A stretch of DNA of 64,000 nt, taken from positions 1 to 64,000 of the forward strand of contig CAILLA010000132.1 in assembly GCA_903834925.1 (NCBI GenBank), given 5' to 3'. Origin of the DNA: an uncultured Schlesneria sp. (GTDB lineage: Bacteria; Planctomycetota; Planctomycetia; Planctomycetales; Planctomycetaceae). The notes under the pieces were generated by a model. It saw nothing but the letters and a program-made list of their open reading frames with translations, was not told where the DNA came from and did not search any database. This document shows, piece by piece, positions 19,217 to 28,800 of the stretch. The stretch's first letter is position 1. Each line of letters begins with the position of its first letter. A program made the position numbers and the translations under genes.

Positions 19217-19575
19217 TTTCCCAGTCCTCGCGCGAGATATTCCGCACGCTGGCCACTCGCAACCAACTCAGCTTCGATCAAAGCATCCAATTCTACTTGG
19301 TCAGCAGGTAACAACGGATGCTCTGTCTTACGCGCCTCGCGCCATAGACGCATCAGTTCCTGCAACCGTTGCTGTTGTGCAGCGGAAAAGAATTGGTCCG
19401 GGCGAAAACGCTGGACGACGATCATTGGCTCATCAGCCAGTTCCGGGAACCGAAGCGAAAGCGCGTCCAACGCCGCTCCTGCTGTTGTTCCCTCAGCACA
19501 GCGTTGGCCGGAAAATGCCTGGTAGGATCGAGTTCCCAGCGCTGTCTCAACCGGAAGGATAGCTACCGTGGTCAT
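19213..19575 (-). CDS. Small partner protein encoded with the HNH nuclease
   Basis: A 120-residue protein from the ATG at 19575, preceded by GAGGTG 6 nt upstream. The N-terminal half (MTTVAILPVE, then SYQAFSGQRCAEGTTAGAAL) has the beta-alpha pattern of HicB-like or antitoxin-like domains. FRPDQFFSAAQQQRLQELM leads into a helical C-terminal half. Similar proteins are, as I recall, often encoded directly ahead of HNH nucleases in planctomycetes and cyanobacteria. Its role as regulator or antitoxin is inference. It overlaps the HNH start by 4 bp. Confidence 0.75.
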   Translation of the reverse strand: MTTVAILPVETALGTRSYQAFSGQRCAEGTTAGAALDALSLRFPELADEPMIVVQRFRPDQFFSAAQQQRLQELMRLWREARKTEHPLLPADQVELDALIEAELVASGQRAEYLARGLGK

Positions 19576-19732
19576 CCGAAACACCTCTTTCGCAAAAAAC
19601 ATTCACCCGACGACCGTTCATTCTACTACCACTCGAAGGATTGTCTAAGTCCTTCATGAAAAATACGGTCACTCTCGACGAGAGCGACCGTATTCTCAGG
19701 ATACCTTCGATAGCCGATCAACCAATCCGTTG

Positions 19733-22354
19733 CTATTCCTCGCTCTTTCCACCAAACGTGAAATCTCCGTTCTGGACGTCGATTGTGATCCGATCGCCGT
19801 CGGCGAACTGGCCGCTGAGGATCGCGTTGGCCAGTTCGTTCTGCAGGCGGTGCTGAATGACTCTCTTCAGCGGACGAGCTCCGTAAACCGGATCGTAACC
19901 CTCTTCGGCAAGTTGCTTCCGAGCTCCATCGGTGACATTCAGCGTAAAGCCGTTTTCTTCGATTCGCTTTTCCAGCCGAATCAGTTGCAGGTCCACGATC
20001 TGTCGGATTTCGTTTCGAGTCAGTGGATGGAACACAATCACTTCGTCGACTCGGTTCAGGAACTCCGGCAGGAATTCCTTTCGCAATGCATGCAGGACTC
20101 TACGTTCAATCTCTTTATCGTCTTCTTTACCTGCCAGGTCCATGATCGTCTGGCTTCCGATGTTCGACGTCATCACGACGATCGTATTCGTGAAGTCGAC
20201 TGTTCGACCATGACTGTCAGTCAGCCGTCCATCATCGAGCACTTGCAGCAGGACGTTAAAGACGTCTCGATGCGCCTTCTCGATTTCGTCCAGTAACAGC
20301 ACCGAATAAGGCCGGCGGCGAACGGCTTCGGTCAGTTTGCCACCCTCTTCGTAGCCAACATATCCGGGAGGCGCGCCGATCAATCGAGCAACCGAATGCT
20401 TCTCCATGAATTCACTCATGTCGATCCGGACCATCGCCCGTTCATCATCGAACAGGAATTCAGCAAGCGCTTTGCACAATTCCGTTTTGCCGACGCCGGT
20501 AGGACCGAGGAAAATGAACGAACCGATCGGTCGATTGGGGTCCTGCAAGCCTGAACGCGACCGACGGACGGCATTGGCCACCGCCGTGACCGCCTCTTGC
20601 TGGTTGATCATCCGATGATGGATATGATCTTCCATTTCGAGCAGCTTCGTCTTTTCAGTCTGCAACAATCGGGACACAGGGATACCGGTCCAGGTGCCGA
20701 CAACCTTGGCGATGTCTTCCTGAGTGACTTCTTCTCGCAACAACCGTTGATCTGGATCACCAAGTTGAGCGGCCCGTTGTTCAGCTTGCGCCAGCTTTTT
20801 CTTCGCTTCGTCAAGATTCTTCTGGACCTCAAGCGCCTTGATGTACTCTTCGTTGGAATTGGTTCGCTGAGCCTGTGTGAAGGCGTGATCATAGGCGGTG
20901 TTCAGTCTTTCGATCTCTTCCTTGAGTGGACGGATCGAGACCAGAGCATCTTTTTCTGTCTGCCAGCGTGCCTTCAGCGTGTTGACGCTTTCTTCGCGAT
21001 CGGCGATCTGCCGACGCAGATCCTGAAGTCGAGCCTTGCTGTCGGCACTGGACTCTTGCGCGAGGGCAGCAGCTTCGATTTGCAGACGAGTCAACTGGCG
21101 AGTCGCCTCGTCAATTTCTAAAGGCATCGAATCCATTTCCATCCGCAGCCGACTCGCCGCTTCATCGACCAGGTCAATCGCTTTGTCTGGCAGGAATCGA
21201 TCGTTGATATAGCGGTCTGACAAAGTCGCGGCACCGATCAAGGCGTCGTCGGTGATACGGACGCCGTGGTGTGATTCATACCGGGATTTCAACCCGCGCA
21301 GGATCGAGATCGTATCTTCGACACTTGGCTCATTGACCAGGACCGGCTGGAACCGTCGTTCCAGTGCCGGGTCCTTTTCAATCGATTTGCGATATTCATC
21401 CAACGTCGTGGCACCGACGCAGTGCAATTCACCGCGGGCCAATGCCGGCTTCAAGAGATTAGCAGCATCCATCGCTCCTTCAGATGCCCCCGCACCGACG
21501 ACGGTATGCAATTCATCGATGAAAAGAATGACCCGTCCTTGAGCTTCCTGAACTTCCTTCAGAACGGCCTTCAGCCGATCTTCGAATTCACCGCGATATT
21601 TCGCACCGGCGATCAATGCACCCATATCGAGTGCAATGACCGTCTTGTCTTTCAAGTTTTGTGGAACGTCGCCCATTACGATCCGATGAGCCAACCCTTC
21701 AACGATCGCCGTCTTACCAACGCCAGCATCCCCGATCAGGACAGGGTTATTCTTACGTCGACGGGACAGTACCTGGATCACACGACGGATTTCCTGATCG
21801 CGGCCAATCACCGGATCGATTTTGCCGAGTCGGGCGAGCGCAACAAGATCCTTCCCATATTTTTCGAGGGCCTGATATTTGCCTTCAGGATTCTGGTCGG
21901 TGACGGACTGTGATCCACGCACCGACTTCAGGGCACTCATGACATCGGCTTCAGTCACGCCGTTCAGCTTCAGCACTCGTTGAGCCTGATCGTCGACTTG
22001 CGTCAGCGCAAGCACCAGATGCTCCGTGGAAACGAAGGCATCCTTCATTCCGTCGGCCAGTTCCGTGGCTTTGTCCAGCACCTGACGAATTGCCGTGCTT
22101 GCAGCAACTTGACCACCGCCGTTCGAGCTTCGCGGCAATTTATTCAGATCAGCATCAACGATCGTCCGCAACTGCGGGACCCGAATCCCGATCTTCTCCA
22201 TCAGCGGGCGGACAATCCCCTCTTTTTCGTCCAGCAGCGCCTTCAACAGATGCAGAGGGACCAGCTGAGCGTTGCCCTGAGACTCCGCTAATTGCTGCGC
22301 GGACTGAAGAGCCTCTTGCGCCTTAACCGTCAATTTGTCGGGACGAAATGCCAT
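19733..22354 (-). CDS. clpB: ATP-dependent disaggregase ClpB
   Basis: An 873-residue Hsp100 chaperone. An N-terminal Clp_N domain is followed by AAA-1 (Walker [10 protein letters not shown], Walker B LFIDELH), a long coiled-coil middle domain (about residues 410-530) specific to ClpB, and AAA-2 ([21 protein letters not shown]). It rescues aggregated proteins with DnaK. The ATG at 22354 has GGGGAGA upstream; an upstream extension of the frame runs through the intergenic hairpin and is not coding. It lies downstream of dnaK on the same strand. Confidence 0.97.
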   Translation of the reverse strand: MAFRPDKLTVKAQEALQSAQQLAESQGNAQLVPLHLLKALLDEKEGIVRPLMEKIGIRVPQLRTIVDADLNKLPRSSNGGGQVAASTAIRQVLDKATELADGMKDAFVSTEHLVLALTQVDDQAQRVLKLNGVTEADVMSALKSVRGSQSVTDQNPEGKYQALEKYGKDLVALARLGKIDPVIGRDQEIRRVIQVLSRRRKNNPVLIGDAGVGKTAIVEGLAHRIVMGDVPQNLKDKTVIALDMGALIAGAKYRGEFEDRLKAVLKEVQEAQGRVILFIDELHTVVGAGASEGAMDAANLLKPALARGELHCVGATTLDEYRKSIEKDPALERRFQPVLVNEPSVEDTISILRGLKSRYESHHGVRITDDALIGAATLSDRYINDRFLPDKAIDLVDEAASRLRMEMDSMPLEIDEATRQLTRLQIEAAALAQESSADSKARLQDLRRQIADREESVNTLKARWQTEKDALVSIRPLKEEIERLNTAYDHAFTQAQRTNSNEEYIKALEVQKNLDEAKKKLAQAEQRAAQLGDPDQRLLREEVTQEDIAKVVGTWTGIPVSRLLQTEKTKLLEMEDHIHHRMINQQEAVTAVANAVRRSRSGLQDPNRPIGSFIFLGPTGVGKTELCKALAEFLFDDERAMVRIDMSEFMEKHSVARLIGAPPGYVGYEEGGKLTEAVRRRPYSVLLLDEIEKAHRDVFNVLLQVLDDGRLTDSHGRTVDFTNTIVVMTSNIGSQTIMDLAGKEDDKEIERRVLHALRKEFLPEFLNRVDEVIVFHPLTRNEIRQIVDLQLIRLEKRIEENGFTLNVTDGARKQLAEEGYDPVYGARPLKRVIQHRLQNELANAILSGQFADGDRITIDVQNGDFTFGGKSEE

Positions 22355-22369
22355 AATGCGTCTCCCCAA

Positions 22370-22450
22370 AAAAAATTGCGAGCCAAACGGCGTCGGCCTT
22401 CGGATTCTTGATGACTTGCAGAATCCGAGGGCTGACGCCGCTCGGCTCGC
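22370..22450 (-). terminator. Hairpin plus T-run between dnaK and clpB
   Basis: Arms 22378-22408 and 22420-22450 pair over 31 bp with about four mismatches. On the minus strand the hairpin is followed within 5 nt by eight Ts (22368-22375 region). This is the form of an intrinsic terminator, placed after dnaK and just before the clpB ribosome-binding site. It may partly terminate dnaK transcription. The stem sequence also looks like a dispersed repeat. Confidence 0.6.
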
Positions 22451-22538
22451 CAGATACTTCGATCGATTTTCGTATCCAAGATTCAGCGGAGGGAACAGCA
22501 CACGCCGTCCCCTCCGTCTGAACTACTCTTGAATCTCA

Positions 22539-24449
22539 TTAACTCTTCTTTTCGAACTCCGCGTCGATCACTTCTTCATCGGCTTTGGCACCATTAGCGG
22601 ATGCCTGAGGCCCCGCAGCGCCGTCTGCGCCCGCCGCGCCGGCTGCATTCTGCATGTGCTGGCTGAGTGCGTAGCTGGCTTGCTGCAGTCCCTCGACCGC
22701 AGAATTGATCGCAGCGACGTCGTCGCCTTTTTCGGCGGCTTTCACCTTTTCGATGCTCGCTTCGACCGCCCCCTTGGAGGCTGCGTCAAGCTTCGCACCA
22801 TGTTCTTTCAGAATCTTTTCCACTTCGTAAACCGAGGTCGAGGCTTTGTTCTTGGCCTCGGCCAGTTCGCGACGATTCTTGTCCTCGGCAGCATGTGCTT
22901 CGGCGTCTTTCTTCATCTTTTCGATCTCGGCCGAATCCAGTCCGCTGGAGTTCTCGATCTTGACCGAGTGCTCCTTGCCTGTCGCCTGATCCTTGGCTTT
23001 GACGTTCAGGATGCCATTGACGTCGATGTCAAAGGTGACTTCGATTTTCGGCGTACCACGTGGTGCTGGCAAAATCCCTTCGAGGTTGAACTGATTGAGC
23101 AAGCGATTGTCGCGAGCCATCGGACGCTCACCCTGATAGACGCTGATCGTCACCGCAGTCTGGCCGTCAGCCGCTGTTGAGAACGTCTGTGTCGCGGTCT
23201 TCGGAATCGTTGTGTTACGCTCGATCAAGACCGTCAGCACGCCCCCTTCAGTTTCCAGACCCAACGACAACGGTGTCACGTCGAGCAATACCATGTCTTT
23301 GACATCGCCCGAGATGATGCCCCCTTGAATCGCAGCACCAATCGAGACAACTTCGTCTGGATTCACACCTCGGTGAGGCTCCTTCCCGCCGAACATCTTT
23401 TTGACAAACTCTTGCACTTTCGGAACGCGAGTCGAACCACCAACCAGCACCACTTCATCGATCTGGCTCGGCGACAGCTTGGCGTCACGAAGAGCGTTTT
23501 CGACGGGCTTACGGCAGCGTTCGATCAGATGATCAACCATCCGCTCGAATTCCGCTCGGGTGACGGTCATCTGCAAGTGCTTGGCACCGGTTGCATCGGC
23601 CGTAATAAACGGCAGGTTTACGTCGGTTGACTGTTGTCCTGACAGTTCCTTCTTGGCCTTTTCGGCTGCTTCTCGCAATCGCTGGAGCGCCATGGCGTCC
23701 TTGCGAAGATCGATACCGTGTTCAGCCTGGAATTTGTCAGCAATATGCTTGATCAGCACTTCGTCAAAGTCGTCGCCACCAAGATGCGTATCGCCGTTCG
23801 TGCTGAGAACTTCGACCAGTTCGTTATCGACTTCCAGCACCGAAACGTCGAACGTTCCACCACCGAGGTCAAAAACTGCGATCTTTTCGTTCTTCTTATT
23901 TTGCAACCCGTAGGCCAATGCAGCCGCAGTTGGCTCGTTGATAATTCGTTCAACCTTCAAACCAGCAATCTCGCCAGCGTCTTTCGTGGCCTGTCGTTGA
24001 GCATCGTTGAAATAAGCAGGAACGGTGATCACCGCGCGGCTGACCGTATGACCAAGGTAAGCTTCCGCAGCTTCTTTCAGTTTGCGCAGAATCTGCGCCG
24101 ACACTTCGGGAGGAGTGTACGTCTTGCCGTGAACTTCGACCTTCACATATTCAGCAGGTCCCCCGACGATTTTGTAGGGGACCATTTTCTCTTCGGATTC
24201 GACTTCGCTGTGTCGACGTCCCATGAAGCGCTTGATCGAGTAAATCGTATTCTTCGGGTTCGTAACCGCCTGCCGCTTGGCAGGGTCGCCGACGAGTCGA
24301 TCTCCCTTTTCGGTGTACGCGACAACCGAAGGAGTGATTCGATTGCCATCCTGATTAGCGATCACCTTGACTTCGCCACCTTCCATGACGGAAACGACGG
24401 AGTTCGTTGTACCAAGGTCGATACCGATGATTTTTTCTTGAATAGCCAT
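22539..24449 (-). CDS. dnaK: Molecular chaperone DnaK
   Basis: A 636-residue Hsp70. The nucleotide-binding domain starts [13 protein letters not shown], with [13 protein letters not shown] and [13 protein letters not shown]. The substrate-binding domain follows the [14 protein letters not shown] segment, and the lid ends in a Gly/Ala-rich tail and the acidic EEVIDAEFE motif. The ATG at 24449 has GGAG upstream; an ATG 5 codons earlier lacks a site. dnaJ and grpE are not adjacent. No CIRCE operator was seen upstream. Confidence 0.98.
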   Translation of the reverse strand: MAIQEKIIGIDLGTTNSVVSVMEGGEVKVIANQDGNRITPSVVAYTEKGDRLVGDPAKRQAVTNPKNTIYSIKRFMGRRHSEVESEEKMVPYKIVGGPAEYVKVEVHGKTYTPPEVSAQILRKLKEAAEAYLGHTVSRAVITVPAYFNDAQRQATKDAGEIAGLKVERIINEPTAAALAYGLQNKKNEKIAVFDLGGGTFDVSVLEVDNELVEVLSTNGDTHLGGDDFDEVLIKHIADKFQAEHGIDLRKDAMALQRLREAAEKAKKELSGQQSTDVNLPFITADATGAKHLQMTVTRAEFERMVDHLIERCRKPVENALRDAKLSPSQIDEVVLVGGSTRVPKVQEFVKKMFGGKEPHRGVNPDEVVSIGAAIQGGIISGDVKDMVLLDVTPLSLGLETEGGVLTVLIERNTTIPKTATQTFSTAADGQTAVTISVYQGERPMARDNRLLNQFNLEGILPAPRGTPKIEVTFDIDVNGILNVKAKDQATGKEHSVKIENSSGLDSAEIEKMKKDAEAHAAEDKNRRELAEAKNKASTSVYEVEKILKEHGAKLDAASKGAVEASIEKVKAAEKGDDVAAINSAVEGLQQASYALSQHMQNAAGAAGADGAAGPQASANGAKADEEVIDAEFEKKS

Positions 24450-24737
24450 AGTTGCCGTCTCCATTACTAATAGGAGGATTGTTGACAGGAAAGTACGTTG
24501 TTACGACCCTGAATGCAAAGCCCGCGCCAACCGCATTCTGGCAATGAAATTGCCATGAAAATAAAGGGTTTACGGCGAAGATGAGGGATTATTACGAATC
24601 CACAGGGGCGCAATCTGCCGTTTTTGCAGCCAACCTCAGTTGCCGCGAAAAAACCAGAGATGCCATTTTGGCGGAATGGTTTCTCATAATCGGACGAACA
24701 GAATCTGTGGCACGAATTGTGATTTGCCTCAGTCCGT

Positions 24738-24829
24738 GTGCCACTGCTCCCGTCTTCGGTCAAGCAGTGTTCTTCCCGACGACAGAAAGCGAAGCCACTG
24801 CTTCTCCGAAGACTCCGAAGCAGTGGCAC
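24738..24829. repeat. MITE-like palindromic element, copy 1
   Basis: The element starts GTGCCACTGC and ends in its reverse complement GCAGTGGCAC. Inside are two hairpins: one around the CGTCTTCGG region and one around CTTCTCCGAAGACTCCGAAG. It is about 92 bp long, without coding capacity. A second copy follows in direct orientation, and others lie at 48020-48120 (inverted) and 54580-54618 (half). Confidence 0.75.
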
Positions 24830-24859
24830 AAAACCCAAATGGGGTTTGCCGCCGTCTTT

Positions 24860-24954
24860 GTGCCACTTGCTGGCCCGTCTTCGGTCAAGCAGCGCTCTTC
24901 TCGAAGACAGAAGACGAAGCCACTGCTTCTCCGAAGACTCCGAAGCAGTGGCAC
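24860..24954. repeat. MITE-like palindromic element, copy 2
   Basis: This is a direct repeat of 24738-24829 with a period of about 122 bp. Its inner hairpin CTTCTCCGAAGACTCCGAAG is identical. The left half is more diverged (CCACTTGCTGG instead of CCACTGCTCC). Confidence 0.75.
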
Positions 24955-24987
24955 AAATGCCAATTGAAACGCGTGTCTCAAGTTTCC

Positions 24988-25725
24988 TTACTTAATCTCG
25001 AAAATCCGAATGTTTTTGAATTCCGCCCACATCGGTTTCCCGGCGTGCAATTGCAACGCCATGATCCCCTCGGCGAACGCATTTTGGGGGTCTTCGTCCT
25101 GAAAGTCGAGAATCAGCGTGTTATTCAAGTAATGCTGGATGTGATTACCTTTCGCGATGATCACCACATCGTTCCAGTCGTCGAGCTTAAATAATGTCTG
25201 AAACTTCGCCTGGTCGACCAAATCGGACTTGATGGCGTGCTTGCCATCTTTATCCCATTTGGCCTGCTCGCCGGCCAGACAGATCCGGCCCCGTTTACCA
25301 CCTTCGTCATAGATGAAGCCAGAAACGTTCGGCAGCGTGACCTCATTCCGAAGCTCATGCTGATAGCCGCGAACGACCCAGCTATTTTTCACATTTCCAT
25401 CGGCGATGTGCTTGGAACGATATTGAATCCCCGAATTGTTGGTGGCATTGCATCGGAATGAAAGACGCAAATCGAAATCCTTTGTTTGGGTATCTTTGCG
25501 AATTAAAAACGTGTTCCCATTGGCAGTCGCTTCTGCAGTTGTCTCACCGTGAATTACACCCTCCTTGACGCTCCAAAGTCTTGGATCACCGTCCCAGCCA
25601 CTGAGATCCTTTCCATTGAACAGGGATTGGCTTCCCACAGGCTCAGGTGGAGGTGAGTCGGCAGCGACCACCTGGAAAGAAATCAGACCGACCAGAATCG
25701 GCGTAAGGATCAAGCGGTGAATCAT
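24988..25725 (-). CDS. Secreted DUF1080 (3-keto-disaccharide hydrolase-type) protein
   Basis: A 245-residue protein with a signal peptide (IHRLILTPILVGLISF, then cleavage near VAAADS). The DUF1080 jelly-roll domain shows the family pattern SLFNGKDLSGWDGD, a WSVKEGVIHGET strand and a C-terminal FKNIRIFEI strand. DUF1080 proteins belong to the concanavalin-like lectin/glucanase fold; some hydrolyse 3-keto-glycosides, and many planctomycete paralogues are uncharacterised. The ATG at 25725 has GGGAGA upstream. It is likely periplasmic. Confidence 0.88.
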   Translation of the reverse strand: MIHRLILTPILVGLISFQVVAADSPPPEPVGSQSLFNGKDLSGWDGDPRLWSVKEGVIHGETTAEATANGNTFLIRKDTQTKDFDLRLSFRCNATNNSGIQYRSKHIADGNVKNSWVVRGYQHELRNEVTLPNVSGFIYDEGGKRGRICLAGEQAKWDKDGKHAIKSDLVDQAKFQTLFKLDDWNDVVIIAKGNHIQHYLNNTLILDFQDEDPQNAFAEGIMALQLHAGKPMWAEFKNIRIFEIK

Positions 25726-25753
25726 CGTATTCTCCCGGACAGGTTGTGTTTTT

Positions 25754-25813
25754 GTAGTGGAGGCTTCCAGCCTCCACATATGTTTTACATCAGAGGCTGG
25801 AAGCCTCTGCTAC
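25754..25813. repeat. Short inverted repeat
   Basis: Arms 25754-25774 and 25793-25813 (GAGGCTTCCAGCCTC core) pair over 21 bp with about two mismatches. It sits between the divisions of two minus-strand genes and may act as a weak terminator for the PQQ gene or as a REP-type repeat. Confidence 0.6.
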
Positions 25814-25853
25814 GATTCGTGGCAGATCTTTTCATTTGAATCTGAATCAATCA

Positions 25854-28800
25854 CTATTTTGCTTGGGGAAACGTCAGTTCTAACTGAAAGTGATAGAAAT
25901 CGACAACTAACTTTCGGTTGTCAATCGAAGGAACAAATTGAACTCCTCGACCACCCGGGGTTAGTATTTCTTGTTTCTCGTAAATCTTGGCTCCTGTCCA
26001 CTTATCCAAGATCAGGGACGAGAGTTTTGGGGACGATGGAAACCCATTCCTCGCATCAATTTCAACGAACCACGACGCGAGCACCAGCACCGGGACACTC
26101 GAAGGCTGGGCCGTGTCGAAAGCTAAATCCGTCACGGGAACCGACCACAACACCTTCCCGTCTTTCTTATCAATCGAACACACAACTCCATCGATCGTAA
26201 AGGCGACGTTTGATGGAGCACCCAGATCCCGGGGTGATTGAAAGTCTTTTGGTGTCCCAAAATTCAGCGGGATCACCCGACGTTGTTCCGTGTTCTTTGT
26301 TTGAACCCCCGCCACAATAACGTAGCGATCTTCCCAGCGCTGTGCTGCCATGACAACGACCCCTCGAAGTGGCCGCTTGAGTGGTAATTCTGCCGCCAGA
26401 CGTACTTCTCCTGTGGAAAGTTTCAGCACCGTCAGTTTGCCGCTCGGTTCGAGGATGGCGAGATCTTCATCATCAATGACGCTGGGAAAACTGGTTGCTT
26501 GATGCTGCGATTGCCAGATCACACGATCACCGTCGAAATCGCGCAGCTCGAAGACTCGCTGGTCAGAACCGAGATTTCGCATACTTAATCGACGGGTCCC
26601 ACGAAACCAGATCGGCGTCTCGTTAGGATTCCCCGGAAGCTGCTGTTGTATGGTTCCGTCCATGGCTCGCAGCAAGTAGGCACCGTTGTCAGACGCGTTG
26701 ACGACGAGCGACTTGTCAGCCGTTGCATCGGCCTTGGCAAATTGTGAGCCGAATCGCGACCACAAAATCCTACCGGTCTCGGGATCGGCGGCGTAAAGAC
26801 GATTGTCTAATTGATAAAAGACCGCGTCGTCAGCCAGTCCGATCAAGAAACCTGCTGAGCCTCGAATATCGAACATCACCTGAAATCGTCGACCGTTCGG
26901 AAGCAGACGGCGTTCGACAGGATTATTGTTCGCACGATTGACCACAAACGCGTTCGGCCGCAACGATTTTTCGAAAAGAAGCCTTGGTTCACTTTGTGAG
27001 TCGGCAACTTCCATGACACCGAGCCACGTCCCGGAAGAAAATGCGAGCCGTCGTCCACGAATGTGTAACTGACTGGGATGAACCCGCAAGTCGTTCGAAG
27101 AATTCATCAGCGGAAACCGCCAGGCGACTTTGAAATTCTGATCTCGAGCAGTCAGCGTTGTGACCAATGCATCTGTTTCAAACGTCCAGCCTTCAAAATA
27201 ATGTCCGGCATGCGTCACCACATCCACAGGCCACGACGCTTGAGTCAAATTATTTTCTGTCCGATTGACATCGACCTGACTTTGAGGCCAATTCCGCTTG
27301 CCTACATCCAAACGGCGAATTTCGGTTCGCCCCATCCATTCGTCGCTCAACTGCCGACCGGTTTTTCCATCGCGCACGACCTCTGAAGGGAACCGTCGAC
27401 CAAGCTCCTTAATCCACGGCCTTGCTTCCACCGGGGAATTTGACGCCAGAAAACGCGATGCTAATGCGGCCACTGCTGCCGCTGCCACGGGCTTATTCTC
27501 AGACTGGGCAATTCTCTCGAATAGCTTTGTTCGCCTCATCTCTCCCGGCAAGGCCTCATTAGACTCGGCCAGTCGCAGCAACAATCGATCGGCACCAGGG
27601 TGTCCCACCGTGAACTTCATGTAATTGATCAACAGCCGATCTCGATCTGGCGATGCCAACAAGGAGTTGAGTTCCCGTCCAAAAACATTGGTAATTTCCG
27701 TTCGCTCATTGGAACTGGCGGCGTCATAGATCGCGAACAATTGCGATCGAATCGTCTGTTCCAGAGACACAAAATGAGCTGGCCCGCTGGCAACCATGTC
27801 CTCTGGGAATTGCGTCGAGAGAGCCAGCCGAAAGAGCTGCGTAACGGCACCGACGTGATCACCAGTCTCATTCAGGGCCGACGCGAGCAACTGCGTTACC
27901 TCAATCTGTTGTCGCGGATCTTCCGCAAGTGACTGTAACTCGGCCGAAGATTTCAACAATTGTCGCGGATCGTTTCGAAAACGATCGAGCAACGTTTCGA
28001 CCAGAATCCGCTTCACGCGCAGTTTTGGCTGCTGCTGCAAGGAACGACGAAGATCGTTGATCGCGTCGTCCTCTTTACCTTGGTGCAATCTCATTTCGGC
28101 TCGCAGCGCCAGCGCTTCTGCATTTGTGGAATCGGCACCGAGTTGACGATCAACCTGCCGCTCGATATCCGGCAGCGAACGAAATCCAATCACGTCGTTA
28201 AGCCCACAAGAAACAAGAGCACCCTCTCCGACCGCCAGGTTTCCGGGCATGCAATTCTGATGAAGTCTCGACCGCCCGAGAATCTTGCCAGTTTTCAAAT
28301 CGAAGGTCGCAATGTGCCCCGTTGACAAGGGGAGAAGATATTCCGAACCGATACGGACACCGCGTCCACTTGGTTCGGGAATTTCCGTCGGTTGATTCCA
28401 CACCTCGGAACCGTCTGCCAGGGAAAAGGCCACCACTTGAGTGCGTCCAACAACAATCACCTGATCACCATTCACACAAGCGACGTAAAGCCCCTGCTGA
28501 CGCTGCCGCTTCCATACCAGTGAGCCATCGACAAGATTCAAACAATGGATTTCATTGGAATCGCGAGGGGTTAACACCACGCGCCCCTCTGAAAGAACGG
28601 GACCACTATCAAGCCATCGCCCCTCTTCTTCGTCACCAAGGATTTCGCCACCCTGCAAGCTTCTTCTGAACTGAGAATCGTACGAATAGCCCCATTTCAG
28701 CTGTCGCTGGACGACATCAAAGGCCACGACAGAGCCATTCGCAGTCGGGCAGATCATCAGTCCCTCTGACATTGCGGGGACAAGGCCGGCCGACCGGAAC

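Larger units (their letters stand above)
24450..24987. other. Intergenic stretch with two tandem palindromic elements
   Basis: About 540 bp between dnaK and the DUF1080 gene. Several short open frames here only reflect the repeats. The dnaK promoter should lie in its first 150 bp, but no clear consensus was seen. Confidence 0.5.

Noticed and set aside
24450-24600. CIRCE operator upstream of dnaK
   Set aside because: No TTAGCACTC-type inverted repeat is present.
24738-24954. Possible CRISPR array
   Set aside because: Only two units, each palindromic over about 92 bp, without equal spacers or cas genes; it fits tandem MITE-like elements.
24467-24995. Several open frames between dnaK and the DUF1080 gene
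   Set aside because: All are products of the repeated palindromic element, on both strands.
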